In this document: one piece after another, positions 1-10,324 of the stretch
Position numbering within the stretch: the first letter of the stretch is position 1
Layout of the letters: every line of letters begins with the position of its first letter
Source of the DNA: Entamoeba invadens IP1
Taxonomy: Eukaryota; Evosea; Mastigamoebida; Endamoebidae
Assembly (NCBI RefSeq): GCF_000330505.1
Contig: NW_004191755.1
Location: forward strand, 81,740 to 131,959
Direction: 5' to 3'
DNA length: 50,220 nt
Translations under genes and position numbers: made by a program
The notes under the pieces: model-generated
The model's database searches: none
What the model saw: only the letters and a program-made list of their open reading frames with translations
Told to the model about the DNA's origin: nothing

Positions 1-1117
1 CACATGACGTGCAATACCCATTCGTATCATCACAACTCAGACAAGTTGAACTGCAACTTTTACACATTGTGCTTCCTGCAAACGAGTATTGCATGTCTGG
101 ACACATTACACAAATTCTGCCACTTTGGTAAGTTCCAGCTGGGCAAATTTCACATTTACCATTATCCAGAATATAACCGTCATAACAAGACAAACAATTT
201 CCATTTGTTTGGTCACATGTTTTGCAACTAGCGGAACACGTTGTACACCCACCTGAACCACCGAGTGAGTAATACCCATTCGCACACTTTGAACACAATG
301 AAGTTCCGCCACTCGAATAATACGATGCAGGACATATCGAACAGTTTTTATTTGACGAATCGTACGAATAGCCAACATTACATGAAGTGCACTCCCCTGT
401 CGTTTTTGAACACACTCCACAACTAATCGAAAAGCATTGAATACACTTCGAATATCCAGCCAGAGAATAAAAACCATCTGCACACAATTTACACGTTGAA
501 CTTCCTATTTCGTCTGCATAAGTTCCAGCCAAACAATCATAACAATAAGCACTTTTACTGCTCGAATATGTTCCAGCTTTACATCGTGTACAACCCGATG
601 ATCCAGAATTGGAATAATATCCAGCTGGACAACTAGAGCACACAGATGCTCCTGATAACGATGAGTAAGTCCCTGCATCACATTTTGTGCATGTAGAAGA
701 TCCTTTTGTTGAAAAATACCCCGAGTGACACACTGTGCATGTCATAGATTTATTATTAGAATAAGTTCCAGCATTACATATTGAGCACGAAGAAGATCCC
801 GAAGCAGAATACGTCCCCGCGGCACAAGTTAAACAAGAGGTAGACCCAGAAAAAGAACTATAAGTACCCGAAGAACATTGTGAACATGAAGCGGATCCAG
901 AGCTTGACGCAAAAAATCCAGAAGAACACTTTGTACATGACGAAGCACCAGTGCTTGAATAAGTTCCAGCAGGACAAAAGGTGCATGACGTTGTTTTTCC
1001 ATCTGAGGAATAAGTTCCTGCTTGACATCGAGAACAAGATGATCCAGAAATGTAATTCCCACTACCACATGATGTCGCAGCATGAATTTTTGTTGTTATT
1101 AAAAACAGACATAACAT
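1..1117 (-). CDS. Partial Cys-rich surface protein, TMK-type ectodomain (N-terminal part)
   Basis: An open frame on the minus strand starts at ATG 1117-1115, has an in-frame TAA shortly upstream, and stays open for 372 codons to the left edge, so the C-terminus is outside the window. Residues 1-12 (MLCLFLITTKIH) are a short hydrophobic signal peptide. The rest is a run of roughly 20-26 residue units of the type CxxC-x-AGTYSSxxGSSxC, followed towards the edge by the SCKTCDQTNGNCLSC type of unit. Both unit types occur in the same order in the TMKs at 13954-18884 and 20857-25919, so a receptor kinase is the likeliest identity. No membrane helix or kinase is visible here, so a kinase-less Cys-rich secreted or surface protein is possible. 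The Val-rich reading in the neighbouring frame is a shadow of the Cys codons. Confidence 0.82.
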   Translation of the reverse strand, partial: MLCLFLITTKIHAATSCGSGNYISGSSCSRCQAGTYSSDGKTTSCTFCPAGTYSSTGASSCTKCSSGFFASSSGSASCSQCSSGTYSSFSGSTSCLTCAAGTYSASGSSSCSICNAGTYSNNKSMTCTVCHSGYFSTKGSSTCTKCDAGTYSSLSGASVCSSCPAGYYSNSGSSGCTRCKAGTYSSSKSAYCYDCLAGTYADEIGSSTCKLCADGFYSLAGYSKCIQCFSISCGVCSKTTGECTSCNVGYSYDSSNKNCSICPASYYSSGGTSLCSKCANGYYSLGGSGGCTTCSASCKTCDQTNGNCLSCYDGYILDNGKCEICPAGTYQSGRICVMCPDMQYSFAGSTMCKSCSSTCLSCDDTNGYCTSC

Positions 1118-1743
1118 GAAATTTAAATATTGAGTTAATAATTATAAACAAAATTTCAAATTAATTTTAAATAAAACAAAAACTATTGAATTATAGCATT
1201 TCATAAATGTATTGAATTTAAAAATAATTGAGTTGTCGTTTTAAAACTAATATATTATGTTTCAAATAAAAATGAAGCTTCAAATAATCTTAAGTTCAAT
1301 ATTATTAACGAAATCTATATATAGTCTGTCTAAAAACGCTGTCTGTAAATTTTTTGGATCATATATTATGAAATATTTCGGGAAACTGTTCGAAACACTA
1401 TAATATGTTGTTTTATAATTTTCACTTGGTTTTCATTGAAAGTTTCAATGATTTTCCTAATTCCGATATTATAAACTTATTTTGTAAAAATTTTTAAAAT
1501 TTGGATGATGTTTTTGAACAGACTTTTAAAAAAATATTTGAAATATGTAAAAAGATTATAACATTATAAATAAAAATATTATTTTGATAATAATGAAACA
1601 GGATCTTTCAAATTCCAGTTTTTTTGTTTAAGAAGTGGCAAAAAATAAAAAATATCATGTAAAGTAGTGGAATAAACCCACTTAAGTGATAAAATTTTGT
1701 GAAACTTTGGTTAAACTTTAAGCCAAAATAGAAAAAACTTAAG

Positions 1744-2564
1744 TACAGTGCCTAAAATGGGTGGGAGACCTTTAAAGTGAGTCACTGACTTTAGTAAAAC
1801 TCCCTAATGATTATGACCATTTTTCGAGCAAAATTCAAATCATAATTTAAATATTTTTAGAAAAAATTATTTAGCCAATCAAAACGATTTTTGAGAAAAA
1901 AAACAAAATTTTAAAAAAATGGGTGAATTTAGAAAATCTTAAAAGAAAAAGGGAGGAAATTGAAAATATTGAAAAATAAATGATGTTAAAAAAATTCAAG
2001 TTCCAATTCAACCAAATGGTTTTGAATGTGGATACAGAGTAATGTACTCAATCGAAAAATACCGCAACAACGATATTGAATTTAAGTTGTTCAATCACGA
2101 TGAATTCTTAAACATATGGATTCCAGAAATGATGAAAATACTTTATTTTAATTGATTTTTTCTTGAATAGTTTTTTATAATTAAATTTACTAAAATCAAA
2201 AATCATTTATTCCAAACTGGAACTAGAATAAAACTAATTCTAAAACAGAGAAAAAGAAACGTTACTGCGAAGTTTGTTTTGTCTTGTCGATTAGAAACTG
2301 TTTACTCACTTTTTAGAAAAGCCAAAGAAGAAAAGCTGTTGATTTTTTTGGAACTTGAAATATTAATTAGATTAATTGGAATTGCTGTTTTTACAAAGTG
2401 TTATTAAAAGTTTTTGTGTTATTAAAAACAATAATAAATTTTGTGTTTTATAAAACAAAAAACAATAACATTTTCTTCGAATTAAGGAAAAAACGGGGGC
2501 TTCATAATTTTTACTATTTCCGCCCTAATACTTTAAAAGTCGCCCACCCATTTTAGGCACTGTA
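1744..2564. mobile_element. 821 bp TIR element nested in the mariner-like element
   Basis: A 35 bp inverted repeat (1744-1778 against 2530-2564) matches at 33 of 35 positions and begins TACAGTGCCTAAAATGGG at both ends. The flanks are consistent with a TA target duplication. It lies entirely inside the element at 1634-3611, so it inserted later. It encloses a Ulp1-protease-like coding remnant (1973-2155). No transposase is seen, so it is non-autonomous or a deletion derivative. Confidence 0.7.
1973..2155 (+). pseudogene. Ulp1/C48-like cysteine protease C-terminal remnant
   Basis: A 60-codon open frame without an ATG start ends at TGA 2153-2155. Around 2009-2035 it reads VPIQPNGFECGYRVMYSI. 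This matches the catalytic end of Ulp1/SENP (clan CE) proteases: a Gln, five residues, then the nucleophilic Cys followed by Gly (compare the family pattern Q-x5-CG). It is followed by a helix-like stretch and WIPEMMKIL. The His and Asp parts of the triad are absent, as the frame is closed by TGA at 1970. It sits inside the 1744-2564 element and is probably the tail of a protease once carried by that transposon family. Identification rests on one motif plus spacing. Confidence 0.5.
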
Positions 2565-4663
2565 CCACCCTTTATAAACAGGAAAATGGTTTTGATTGGG
2601 TCTTTTCCTTGTTTTTTGAGAAAAAAGTCGATTTTGCTTGAGGAAAAAAATATTTGAAATGGTTTTTTATTTTAATTAAAATAAACTTAAAATATAGCTT
2701 TTGTTTTACAAAATTCGTTTTGAAAAGTATTTTCTTTTGACAAAAAGAAGCTCAAAAAAGGTTCAAAAAGTGAAAAAAGAACAATAATGAACACAATGGA
2801 CTAGCTAGAAAATAAAAGCCGGATTGGATTTGTGGTCTTTTTTGTGTACATTATTTCAATGATTGTTTTTTAACAAATAACATTAAAAAAATATTTCATA
2901 TCAGTTGTTGTTAAGACTCAAAAGAAGATGAAAGAAATATAAAAAATATAAACAAATGAATAAATAAAGACGAGAATTCAAACAAAAACAATAACAAAAA
3001 GAACATTTAAGGAACAATAAAAAAACGTAATAATACGAAGAATTGAGTTTTTTGGATTGAAATTGAATTTATTATTTTTTAATTTATAAACTTCAAAGTC
3101 GGTATTTTTAAATTAAACTTTTGAACTTTTGTTGAAAACTGTTTTAAAGAAACATTTGGACCAAAAAATAAGTTACATTTTGTGTAAATCGTAAAATGTC
3201 GTTTTTTAGACAAAAATGTAAAAATCATACACTTTTCGGTCAAATACCAAATTAATTCTGGATTCGACAAGTTTTCCGCTCAAAGCATTAAAAAACAGTG
3301 TTTAAACTTGAAAAGGACTTTAAAAATCATAAAATCTTCACCAGAACAAATCAACATATAGCCCAAGTTTTGCAAATGTCATGAAATAAATTTAAATTAA
3401 TTGTTTTTTTCTTTTTTTTGTTATAAAAATGTTATTAAAATGTTATTAAAATTATATTTTTAATAAAAAATAATTTGTTATTATTAAAATGTTTTTGTCT
3501 TATAACATAATTTCAGTTTTTTTAATTTTTTGTTATTTCCAAAAATAAAACCAAAATTTACTCACTTAAGCAGGTTTATTCCAAATTAAGTACTAAAATA
3601 TTGCCACTGTATACCTTTGGGAGTCAATTTTGACAGCCCGAAATAGAACAAAATTTGAAAAAAATAAAATTAGCGCAGTTCCGATTAGGACATGTTTCCC
3701 GATTTTTTTATGTTTTATGTAATTTTTGTTTGTTAAAAATCAAATAGAACGCTTTCGAGCTGCCACGTCAAAACATTTTAAGGATAAATTGCGAGTGAAA
3801 AAAAACCGACCAATCAAATTCATTCCAGTACTATATATAGTAACTATTATTGAAATTATAAAATTATAATAATCATTAAAATATTATAAATAAAAAATTA
3901 ATTATACTCAACCATTTTTACATATTGTTGAATAAGAAATTTATATTTCATGAATTGCATTTTCTTAGAGTGTTAATCATTTCTTCTCTAAATGATTCTG
4001 GGGAAGTTGATGCTAAACAAGTTTCCAAAGATTCAAGTGTTTTTGGACATATCTCTTATTAATTTACTAGAGCCATCTTTCCAGGAGTAGAACTTTTTTT
4101 GAAAAAAATTAAAGAAAAAAGGTCACATTTACATTACAATTTACTAAGATTTTCATTTTTACAAATTTTAATTTTTTCAGTACTCAAAAGGTTAATAAAA
4201 TATCTAAATATCTGCGTTTTTGGGAAATTATATTAATAAAACAATAAATAAAAATCAAACTATGTTATGAATGATGGTTAGAACTGAAAACTGTTTTTTG
4301 ATTCAAATTCGAAATCGAATTTCTATTCTTTAACCTTACAATGTCTGTAGAGTAATTAAAATAACATTTATTTTTAAACCATTAAAACAAATGAAAAAAA
4401 AACAAAAAAACCTTGAAAATTCAAGTGTGATTCATTATTAACGAATTCTCGAAAATTGAGACTTCACGAAATCAAAAATTGGTTTGTATTGTTCTGATAT
4501 GCAATTCAAACTTGTTTATATTTTAAATGATGCGTCGACATTATTAATTTAATGATATGATTTTTGTTTTTTTTATTTTTTCGAATTTAGGAAATGTAAT
4601 AAAAATGACAAAAATAATGATAATAGTATTTTGAATAGTTATTTAACTAAATATTAATGTCAG

Positions 4664-4720
4664 CGACTTTTAAGACAACTGAAAAGTCGGCGATTTTCAA
4701 AGTGATTATAAAGTCGCCGA
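4664..4720. repeat. Pair of mutually exclusive small hairpins
   Basis: CGACTTTT (4664-4671) pairs with AAAAGTCG (4682-4689), and TCGGCGA (4687-4693) pairs with TCGCCGA (4714-4720). The two stems share bases so only one can form at a time. This is GC-richer than the surroundings; it may be an old MITE or a chance structure. Confidence 0.3.
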
Positions 4721-5311
4721 ACAGCTATTATCATAAAATTTAATGAATTATTTTTATTAAGTTTTTATTGTTATAATAATTAATACTTTCTAAAAGTTAG
4801 ATCTTTTTATCATAAATTTAAAACTTAATAAAATTAATTGTTATGAGTAAAAACAGGATTATATTGTTTTGAGTATTGAAATTTTATTGCTTGTCCCATT
4901 AAGTCACAAAAAATCAAAATATCAAGGGTTATCAACAAAAATAATAACAAATAATTTAAGTGAATTATGTTATACATTTGGTTCCAAAAGAAATTCTATT
5001 AATTTCTTTGATTGGCTTATGGTTTTTGACCACTTTATGGACCCACTATAGGCAAAGAGAAAATGATGGTTTTATTTTTGTTGAAAAAAGAAAAAAACAA
5101 ATAACAAAATAATATTTAAAAAACATTTTACCATTTATTACCCACTTATTGCAACATCAGTTTTTCAGCCTTTTTACTAACATATTTTTATAAAATATCG
5201 AAGAAATACAAGTATTTTTTTACTGACGATAATAAGTATTACTATAACATAAAGTAATTAATATAATTAAATTAAGTATAATTATTAAAAAACTAAAAAT
5301 TTTAAATAATA

Positions 5312-6448
5312 ATGTTTGTAAAACCACTTCATGTTGTTTTTCTGTTACTTGTTGTAGTTGTTTTGCTTTTTCTGGTGTTTTTTATTCGTAGTGTGTTTCT
5401 TCCCATGCCAACACTTTTCAAACAACTGACTTCTCCATTTGACGATCATCAAGACGTTTTCTATATAGAAAATCGCGACAACCATTTACAAAAAGAATTA
5501 AAATACGTCCAAACGATTTATGGTAATAATTTCAGCGTTGATATAAATTATCCAAAAACGTATCGAATTTTTGAATACACCCATTCTGATTTTGATTTTA
5601 ATCAACCACTACACAAATCAAAAACAGAGTATCCACAAAAAATGTTATTGACAATGATTCATACATCTTCAACAAGAATTACAGACATGGAAAACACGCG
5701 AAATACGTGGTGTCAGTCAAGATATCAAAAGGAATTTGGATTTAAATGCGTCTTTTTAATTGTAAGAAAATCAGTTGAACAAAATGGCAAAAAAGACTTT
5801 TTAGAAAGAATGAATGCGACAACCAAAGATATTTATTTTATCAACATGCCACTTCTCGAAGAGAAAAATGAAACACGTCATCAACAAGACATCGCGTCAT
5901 TTGTCACCATTTTTGATACATTCAAAGATTACAAATTCTATGCAAAAGTCAATGATAATGTAATGATTAACGTTGAAATGTTGATGGACGTCTTAATATC
6001 ACTTCCAGAAGAGGAAACGGTTGTTGGGGAGTTTAACAACAACAAACCAAATGGCGATATAACAAGTAAGTGTTACGATTTACTCGCACAACGATATGCA
6101 AGGTATTTTATATACCCTTCGGGGTATTTGGCAATATACTCAAGAAGTTTGTCCAAGTTTTTTGCTGAATGGAAAAATTATTATTGTATGCCACCAACCT
6201 CCAGTGCAGATCCAGCACTCGGATTTTTGATGTATAAATACGCTAAAAATCACAACAAAAAGATTCATCTTATTTCACCAGAATTGTGGAAAAACGAAGG
6301 AAATGAAACGACATGCAACGCCATTGTGTTTAACAAATACACAAAGAATATCACACAAGTTGATAAGTTTACTCAATGTGTGAAGGATGGGCACTTTGTT
6401 AATAAAAATGCTTCAAGATTTTATACATGTAATTCAAGTACAAATTAA
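5312..6448 (+). CDS. GT31-type (beta-1,3-galactosyltransferase/Fringe-like) glycosyltransferase
   Basis: A 378-residue type II membrane protein: short cytoplasmic start, one strongly hydrophobic helix at residues 6-28, then a lumenal domain, as expected for a Golgi enzyme adding a sugar to glycoproteins or glycolipids. GT31 landmarks are in order: a strand plus IHTSS...NTRNTWCQ near 115-135 (family: S....R..IR.TW), a Glu/Asp-rich middle, KVNDNVMINVEML near 211-224 at the position of the KTDDDVFVN motif, YPSGYLAIYSRSL near 268-280 (family: YP.Y..G..Y..S) and SADPALGFLMYKY near 297-310. Several NxS/T sites are present. Odd point: the metal-binding DDD is NDN and the later acidic EDV is DPA, so catalysis may be altered or lost. 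The ATG at 5312 is the first in frame. Substrate cannot be told. Confidence 0.72.
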   Translation: MFVKPLHVVFLLLVVVVLLFLVFFIRSVFLPMPTLFKQLTSPFDDHQDVFYIENRDNHLQKELKYVQTIYGNNFSVDINYPKTYRIFEYTHSDFDFNQPLHKSKTEYPQKMLLTMIHTSSTRITDMENTRNTWCQSRYQKEFGFKCVFLIVRKSVEQNGKKDFLERMNATTKDIYFINMPLLEEKNETRHQQDIASFVTIFDTFKDYKFYAKVNDNVMINVEMLMDVLISLPEEETVVGEFNNNKPNGDITSKCYDLLAQRYARYFIYPSGYLAIYSRSLSKFFAEWKNYYCMPPTSSADPALGFLMYKYAKNHNKKIHLISPELWKNEGNETTCNAIVFNKYTKNITQVDKFTQCVKDGHFVNKNASRFYTCNSSTN

Positions 6449-7139
6449 ATAAAAATAACCTTTACTATTTTTTTAATTACTACCACTTATTTCAATAAAT
6501 TCAAATAATACCAATATTCTTAAATGTATAGTATTGTTTATCATTTAAGCAATATATGCTTAATAAATATTTTCTCTGTCTAATGTGGTAATTTGTATTA
6601 TACTATTAATTTTCTTTTTATTATATATAACTAAGAACGACAGTAATAGGTTTAAAAACTGAAACGGTTTATTATCCCCTGTAACTCTTCTGTATCTAAA
6701 TAAATTGTGTAAATTATATGAACGGATGTTGGTGCCAAATAACTAACCCAAAACCGACAAGTATTTAGTATGTTTATGAAATTAGCACAAAAACTAAATA
6801 TCTAATATTTTACAATTTTACATGTTTTTATTATATAATATAATCGTCTTTTTGTAAACTTATTCGAAATTGCATATTTCAAGTTTTTAATATTTTAAAA
6901 TTACATAAAATGCTTGTTAAATCCTTATATTTTAAAAATGAATGAACAACAAATTATAATAAAGACAAAACAAAACCAACTTTATCATGATTATTATTAA
7001 ATTCTCAAATTTAATATAAAATTTATAACATTTAAATAATTAAATAGTTATTTAATAAATTTTATTTTAAAGTTCACTTTGTCGTAATTAATTCGAGAAA
7101 ATGTCAATTCAAATGAATTGGAACTTGAATACCATTTAA
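6449..7139. other. Intergenic spacer, no gene seen
   Basis: About 690 bp of very AT-rich sequence between two plus-strand genes. I see no coding frame or repeat that I can support. Close to the downstream start there is a GAAC-containing stretch (around 7118-7126, TTGGAACTT) that could be a degenerate upstream promoter element. Confidence 0.5.
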
Positions 7140-8279
7140 ATGTCTTCCAAATTAGACGCATTTAATTTTCAAATTGTCGTCCAATACCTTTTCTTCTCCG
7201 ATGACTTTGTTAACTCGATTCTCGTTTGCAAGAAATTTGAATGTGTGTTAGACCGTTTTAGGTACAACCCAATACAAGTCAGATGTAAAAGGCTATTTCC
7301 GTATATGGAAACACAGCACTTATACCAATTGACTGACCCCAAAATATTTTCAGTGAAGAATTATGTAGTGTGGTATCCCGTATGTTACTCACACGCAAAA
7401 TCGTATCAGAACGATTTAACTTACACGTTTAAAAACATCCGAATTTCAAATTCCGACTTAGAAAACGTCGACAAATTAGAAGAGATTTTGAATGACAAAC
7501 ACATCAAAATTTACAGCGCTAATGTTCTCAACAAATTTGATGTCATCGAATTTAAAGTGCCCCACCACGTCACTCTCCTCGAAGACTTTGTATTCCAAGA
7601 AAATTTACATCTTGAAAAAATTACACTGTGTGAAGGGATACACACCCTTCCTCAATACTTTTGCAACAGATGCACAAAGTTGACTTCGATTAATTTTCCT
7701 TCTTCTGTTACACGAATTTGTGAAAGCGCTTTTTCTAATTGTGGATTTGAAAAAATGGAAATTCCATCGTCGGTGGTTTATATAGAAGATTCCGCTTTCT
7801 TTAATTGCCAACAGTTGAAAGAAATGAAAGTGTCAGAAAGTGTCAAAATACTATGTGCATCAGTCTTTGAAAATTGCACTAATTTGACTTACGTTGTGCT
7901 CCCAAATGATTTAACAAAAATTCAAATGTCTGCATTCAAAAATTGTATTTCACTTGAAATGATAAAAATTCATGAGAATGTCGAACATATCGAAAAATAC
8001 GCATTTGAAGGGTGTGAAAAAATCAAAGAACTTATGTTCAGTGCAAATTGTGAACTTGAAGGAGACGATTTTATTAATTGCACTAGTTTGACTAATTTGG
8101 TACTTCCAATTTTGGATGGAAAGGTCAAATACAAATACAGCGAGTATGATGGTAATATCGTTCAAAATTTTTATGAAATGTTTCCTCGTGTCGATGAAAA
8201 TCTCGAAAATGATTTGGAAGACACTGAAAGTCAAAATTTAACAGATGAAAAGGTTTGTGTTTTGTTGTTATTTTATTAA
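7140..8279 (+). CDS. BspA-like leucine-rich repeat protein (LRR_5 type)
   Basis: 379 residues. Residues 1-60 (SKLDAFNFQIVVQYLF...FVNSILVCKKFECVLDRF) match the N-terminal module that precedes the repeats in Entamoeba BspA-like proteins; residues 60-100 (LFPYMETQHLY) continue it. From about 140 to 330 there are 23-residue repeats of the form IPSSVxxIEDSAFFNCxxLKxM, the LRR_5/BspA type known from surface or adhesion proteins. There is no signal peptide, as is usual for the Entamoeba members. The frame ends VCVLLLFY-stop immediately after GTTTGT at 8253, which is the Entamoeba 5' splice word; an intron 8253-8317 ending in TAG would give a different short tail and remove that stop. The acidic stretch near 350-370 (ENDLEDTESQ) ends the protein. 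Confidence 0.8.
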   Translation: MSSKLDAFNFQIVVQYLFFSDDFVNSILVCKKFECVLDRFRYNPIQVRCKRLFPYMETQHLYQLTDPKIFSVKNYVVWYPVCYSHAKSYQNDLTYTFKNIRISNSDLENVDKLEEILNDKHIKIYSANVLNKFDVIEFKVPHHVTLLEDFVFQENLHLEKITLCEGIHTLPQYFCNRCTKLTSINFPSSVTRICESAFSNCGFEKMEIPSSVVYIEDSAFFNCQQLKEMKVSESVKILCASVFENCTNLTYVVLPNDLTKIQMSAFKNCISLEMIKIHENVEHIEKYAFEGCEKIKELMFSANCELEGDDFINCTSLTNLVLPILDGKVKYKYSEYDGNIVQNFYEMFPRVDENLENDLEDTESQNLTDEKVCVLLLFY

Positions 8280-8317
8280 TAATAAATTGCTATAGTTTAA
8301 ATGAACTATAAATATAG
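8253..8317 (+). other. Candidate 65 bp intron at the end of the first LRR gene
   Basis: GTTTGT at 8253-8258 follows a complete Lys codon (phase 0) and TAG closes at 8315-8317, both fitting the usual Entamoeba intron borders and size. Splicing would replace the last eight codons by about eleven others before a TAA. Without transcripts this is only a candidate. Confidence 0.3.
8300..8307 (+). promoter_or_regulatory. GAAC-type core promoter element (AATGAACT)
   Basis: AATGAACT is an exact match to the GAAC element described in E. histolytica core promoters and is followed by ATAAATA, a TATA-like run. It lies about 120 bp before the ATG of the second LRR gene, further than usual for a genus with very short 5' leaders, so the real 5' end of that gene may be closer. 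Confidence 0.35.
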
Positions 8318-8428
8318 TTTATAATAAATTATCATACAATTATAAAACAGTAAATAATATCTTATTTATTTCAAATGTATAATAAAGGTGTTCTGTTTGG
8401 GATTTTATTTTGATATAGTATTAATGCA

Positions 8429-10324
8429 ATGAAAAATATAAATTTAACAAAACAGACTTTATTTGTTGCCCCAAATATACACGATATTTACACTAATCAA
8501 TATAACAGTGTTACTGATATGAAACATATATTTGGACTCAATAAAGTGACTAAATTAGAAAACGAATGTTTCAAAAATTGTAGTTTACTTCAAGAACTTT
8601 CATTTTGTGAAGATGTAGAAATTGGTGTTGGCTGTTTTGAAAATTGTATATCACTCACAAAACTGAAACTTCCACATAATAACAGAAAAGTTAAATTTGT
8701 TCCTACATCAGAAGAAACACAATTGTTGGATAAATTTGGTTATAAATATGATAGCGTTATTTTTAATTCAACAGCAACAAATGGGGTTGCTATATTTAAA
8801 GAAATAGAAAAGTGTAATTTTCCCGTTGAAATAAGTTGTGATTTATCAAGAATGATTTTTTATCGAAAGGAATTACAAAAGTTGAAACTCCCATCGAATG
8901 TTACAAAAATAGGCAATAACTTTTTTGGTCAAAATCCAATTTGTGAAATTGATTTGGGAAATGTTAAAGAAGTTGGAGATGAAATTTTTGGAGATCACCA
9001 AATTTCAGTCACAATTCCAACAACTTTGACAAAAATTGGACAAAGAATATTTGATAAATGTGACAGACTTCAGAGTGTATTAATGAGGGGACACAGGCCT
9101 TTTGATGGTCTTATAAGTCTTGACAAAATGAAATATTTTGGATATTTGCATGTCAAATTCACAAACGTAGAAGTTCCTTTAAATTTTATAGAAAAGTTTA
9201 AACATAAACAAGATGTAAAAATAGCATTAAGTATGTCAACAAATGACATTGACTTGTCAACTTTTATAATGCCAAATATTGTCTATTCTGTTGGTATCTT
9301 ATGTTTCCATCATTTTTACAAATTAAATAAAATAGTTTTCTCTTCTAATTTGTCATCAATTCGAAGTAATGCATTTGTAAATTGTGTAAATTTAAAAATC
9401 ATTGAACTTCCACAAAGTCTAAAAAGTATTGAAAATTGGGCTTTTACCGAATGTGGTATAACTAAAATTGACATTCCAAAAAGTGTGACTTTTGTTGGTG
9501 AATGCGCTTTTGCATGTTGTGAAAATCTAAAATTAGCGACTTTCCCTGAAAATGTATTTGAAGAACAAAATGTATTTTTGAAATGCTTTATGTTAACAAA
9601 TGTAAATGTAGTTGAAAATGACCGAAAGTGTTCCAAAATTAATTCCATTTTTAAAGGATGTACTTCTTTAAAAGAAATTGTTATGCCAAACAGCGCAACT
9701 TCGCTCAATTACAACTCATTTTCAAATTGTTATTCACTTTCAAAAATTGTTATTGGACAAAATACGAAAAAAATCAGAGAAAGGTGCTTTGAAAACTGTT
9801 CAAATTTATCAGAAATCGAAATTCCTAGTTCTGTAACATTTATTGATGACTTTTCATTTCACAAATGCATAAAACTACAATGCGTGAAATTCTCAAAAAG
9901 TGTTTTAAACATATCTCCAACAGCATTTTTTGATTGTGAAAACTTGAGTACAATTACAGTTAATGGAAACAAAATAGAAGAAATTGACTTTCCAGTTTCA
10001 TATCATGTTGCTCAAATGTTTATGAAAAACTTATTGAAATGCAACAAGATTTTCTTTGTTAAAAGTGACATTCAAAAATATTTAAAAATTGTTGAAAATG
10101 ACAACACTAAAAGTGGGATTATACCAAATGGTGTCGTCCAACTCGGAGAATATTGTTTTAAAAATTACAAGAAAGTTGATATTATAAATGTACCCATAAC
10201 TGTAAAAAGAGTTGACAGTTTCTGTTTTTTTAATTCAATTCACAAAACCAAAGTGATTTTTAAAGACAAAGAAAATGTCAGTTTTGGTAATTTTGTTTTT
10301 GGTGTTGAACAAAAATTAATTTAA
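8429..10324 (+). CDS. BspA-like leucine-rich repeat protein lacking the usual N-terminal module
   Basis: 631 residues, starting at ATG 8429 with an in-frame TGA at 8411. LRR_5 repeats fill most of the protein, in blocks near 30-95, 130-240, 280-400 and 405-535, with units such as LPQSLKSIENWAFTECGITKIDIPKSV. The closest neighbour is the LRR gene 150 bp upstream on the same strand, and the pair looks like a tandem family expansion. Unlike that gene it begins directly with repeat-like sequence and has no F.N..LVCKKFE N-terminal segment. Either its first part was lost, or a start further upstream is hidden by a frame break, or it is a separate short-N-terminus form. No signal peptide or anchor is visible. 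Likely a surface-associated or scaffold LRR protein; a specific function cannot be assigned. Confidence 0.78.
   Translation: MKNINLTKQTLFVAPNIHDIYTNQYNSVTDMKHIFGLNKVTKLENECFKNCSLLQELSFCEDVEIGVGCFENCISLTKLKLPHNNRKVKFVPTSEETQLLDKFGYKYDSVIFNSTATNGVAIFKEIEKCNFPVEISCDLSRMIFYRKELQKLKLPSNVTKIGNNFFGQNPICEIDLGNVKEVGDEIFGDHQISVTIPTTLTKIGQRIFDKCDRLQSVLMRGHRPFDGLISLDKMKYFGYLHVKFTNVEVPLNFIEKFKHKQDVKIALSMSTNDIDLSTFIMPNIVYSVGILCFHHFYKLNKIVFSSNLSSIRSNAFVNCVNLKIIELPQSLKSIENWAFTECGITKIDIPKSVTFVGECAFACCENLKLATFPENVFEEQNVFLKCFMLTNVNVVENDRKCSKINSIFKGCTSLKEIVMPNSATSLNYNSFSNCYSLSKIVIGQNTKKIRERCFENCSNLSEIEIPSSVTFIDDFSFHKCIKLQCVKFSKSVLNISPTAFFDCENLSTITVNGNKIEEIDFPVSYHVAQMFMKNLLKCNKIFFVKSDIQKYLKIVENDNTKSGIIPNGVVQLGEYCFKNYKKVDIINVPITVKRVDSFCFFNSIHKTKVIFKDKENVSFGNFVFGVEQKLI

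Larger units (their letters stand above)
1634..3611. mobile_element. Mariner-like TIR element, decayed, carrying a nested insertion
   Basis: Inverted terminal sequence is visible. Left blocks AGTGGCAA (1634-1641), GGAATAAACC (1669-1678), CTTAAGTGA (1681-1689) and AAATTTTG (about 1692) recur inverted and in mirrored order at 3552-3559, 3562-3570, 3573-3582 and 3601-3608. The right end reads TTGCCACTGTA, i.e. TACAGTGGCAA inwards, which is the usual style of Tc1/mariner ends flanked by TA. The left terminal TAC is not preserved. Without the nested 821 bp element the body is about 1.15 kb, close to a mariner length. I could not read a transposase in it, so it is decayed or non-autonomous. Family assignment is inference from the ends only. 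Confidence 0.5.
1118..5311. other. 4.2 kb intergenic region made largely of transposon remains
   Basis: No intact gene was found. The part 1634-3611 is accounted for by two nested TIR elements listed separately. From 3612 to 5311 the sequence is AT-rich with only short open frames (for example 4869-5051, 60 codons, opened by a TTG) that show no recognisable domain. A small pair of hairpins lies at 4664-4720. Confidence 0.6.

Noticed and set aside
106..1083. Val/Leu-rich open frames on the minus strand opposite in phase to the Cys-rich gene
   Set aside because: They are the shifted reading of TGT/TGC codons; the in-phase frame has a start, signal peptide and regular repeats.
1973..2155. Assigning the Ulp1-like scrap to a Polinton/Maverick
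   Set aside because: Polinton proteases are adenain-type and no other Polinton gene is present; the flanking TIR is short and TA-flanked.
4869..5051. 60-codon plus-strand frame
   Set aside because: It starts from TTG, has no domain and lies in repeat-rich intergenic DNA.
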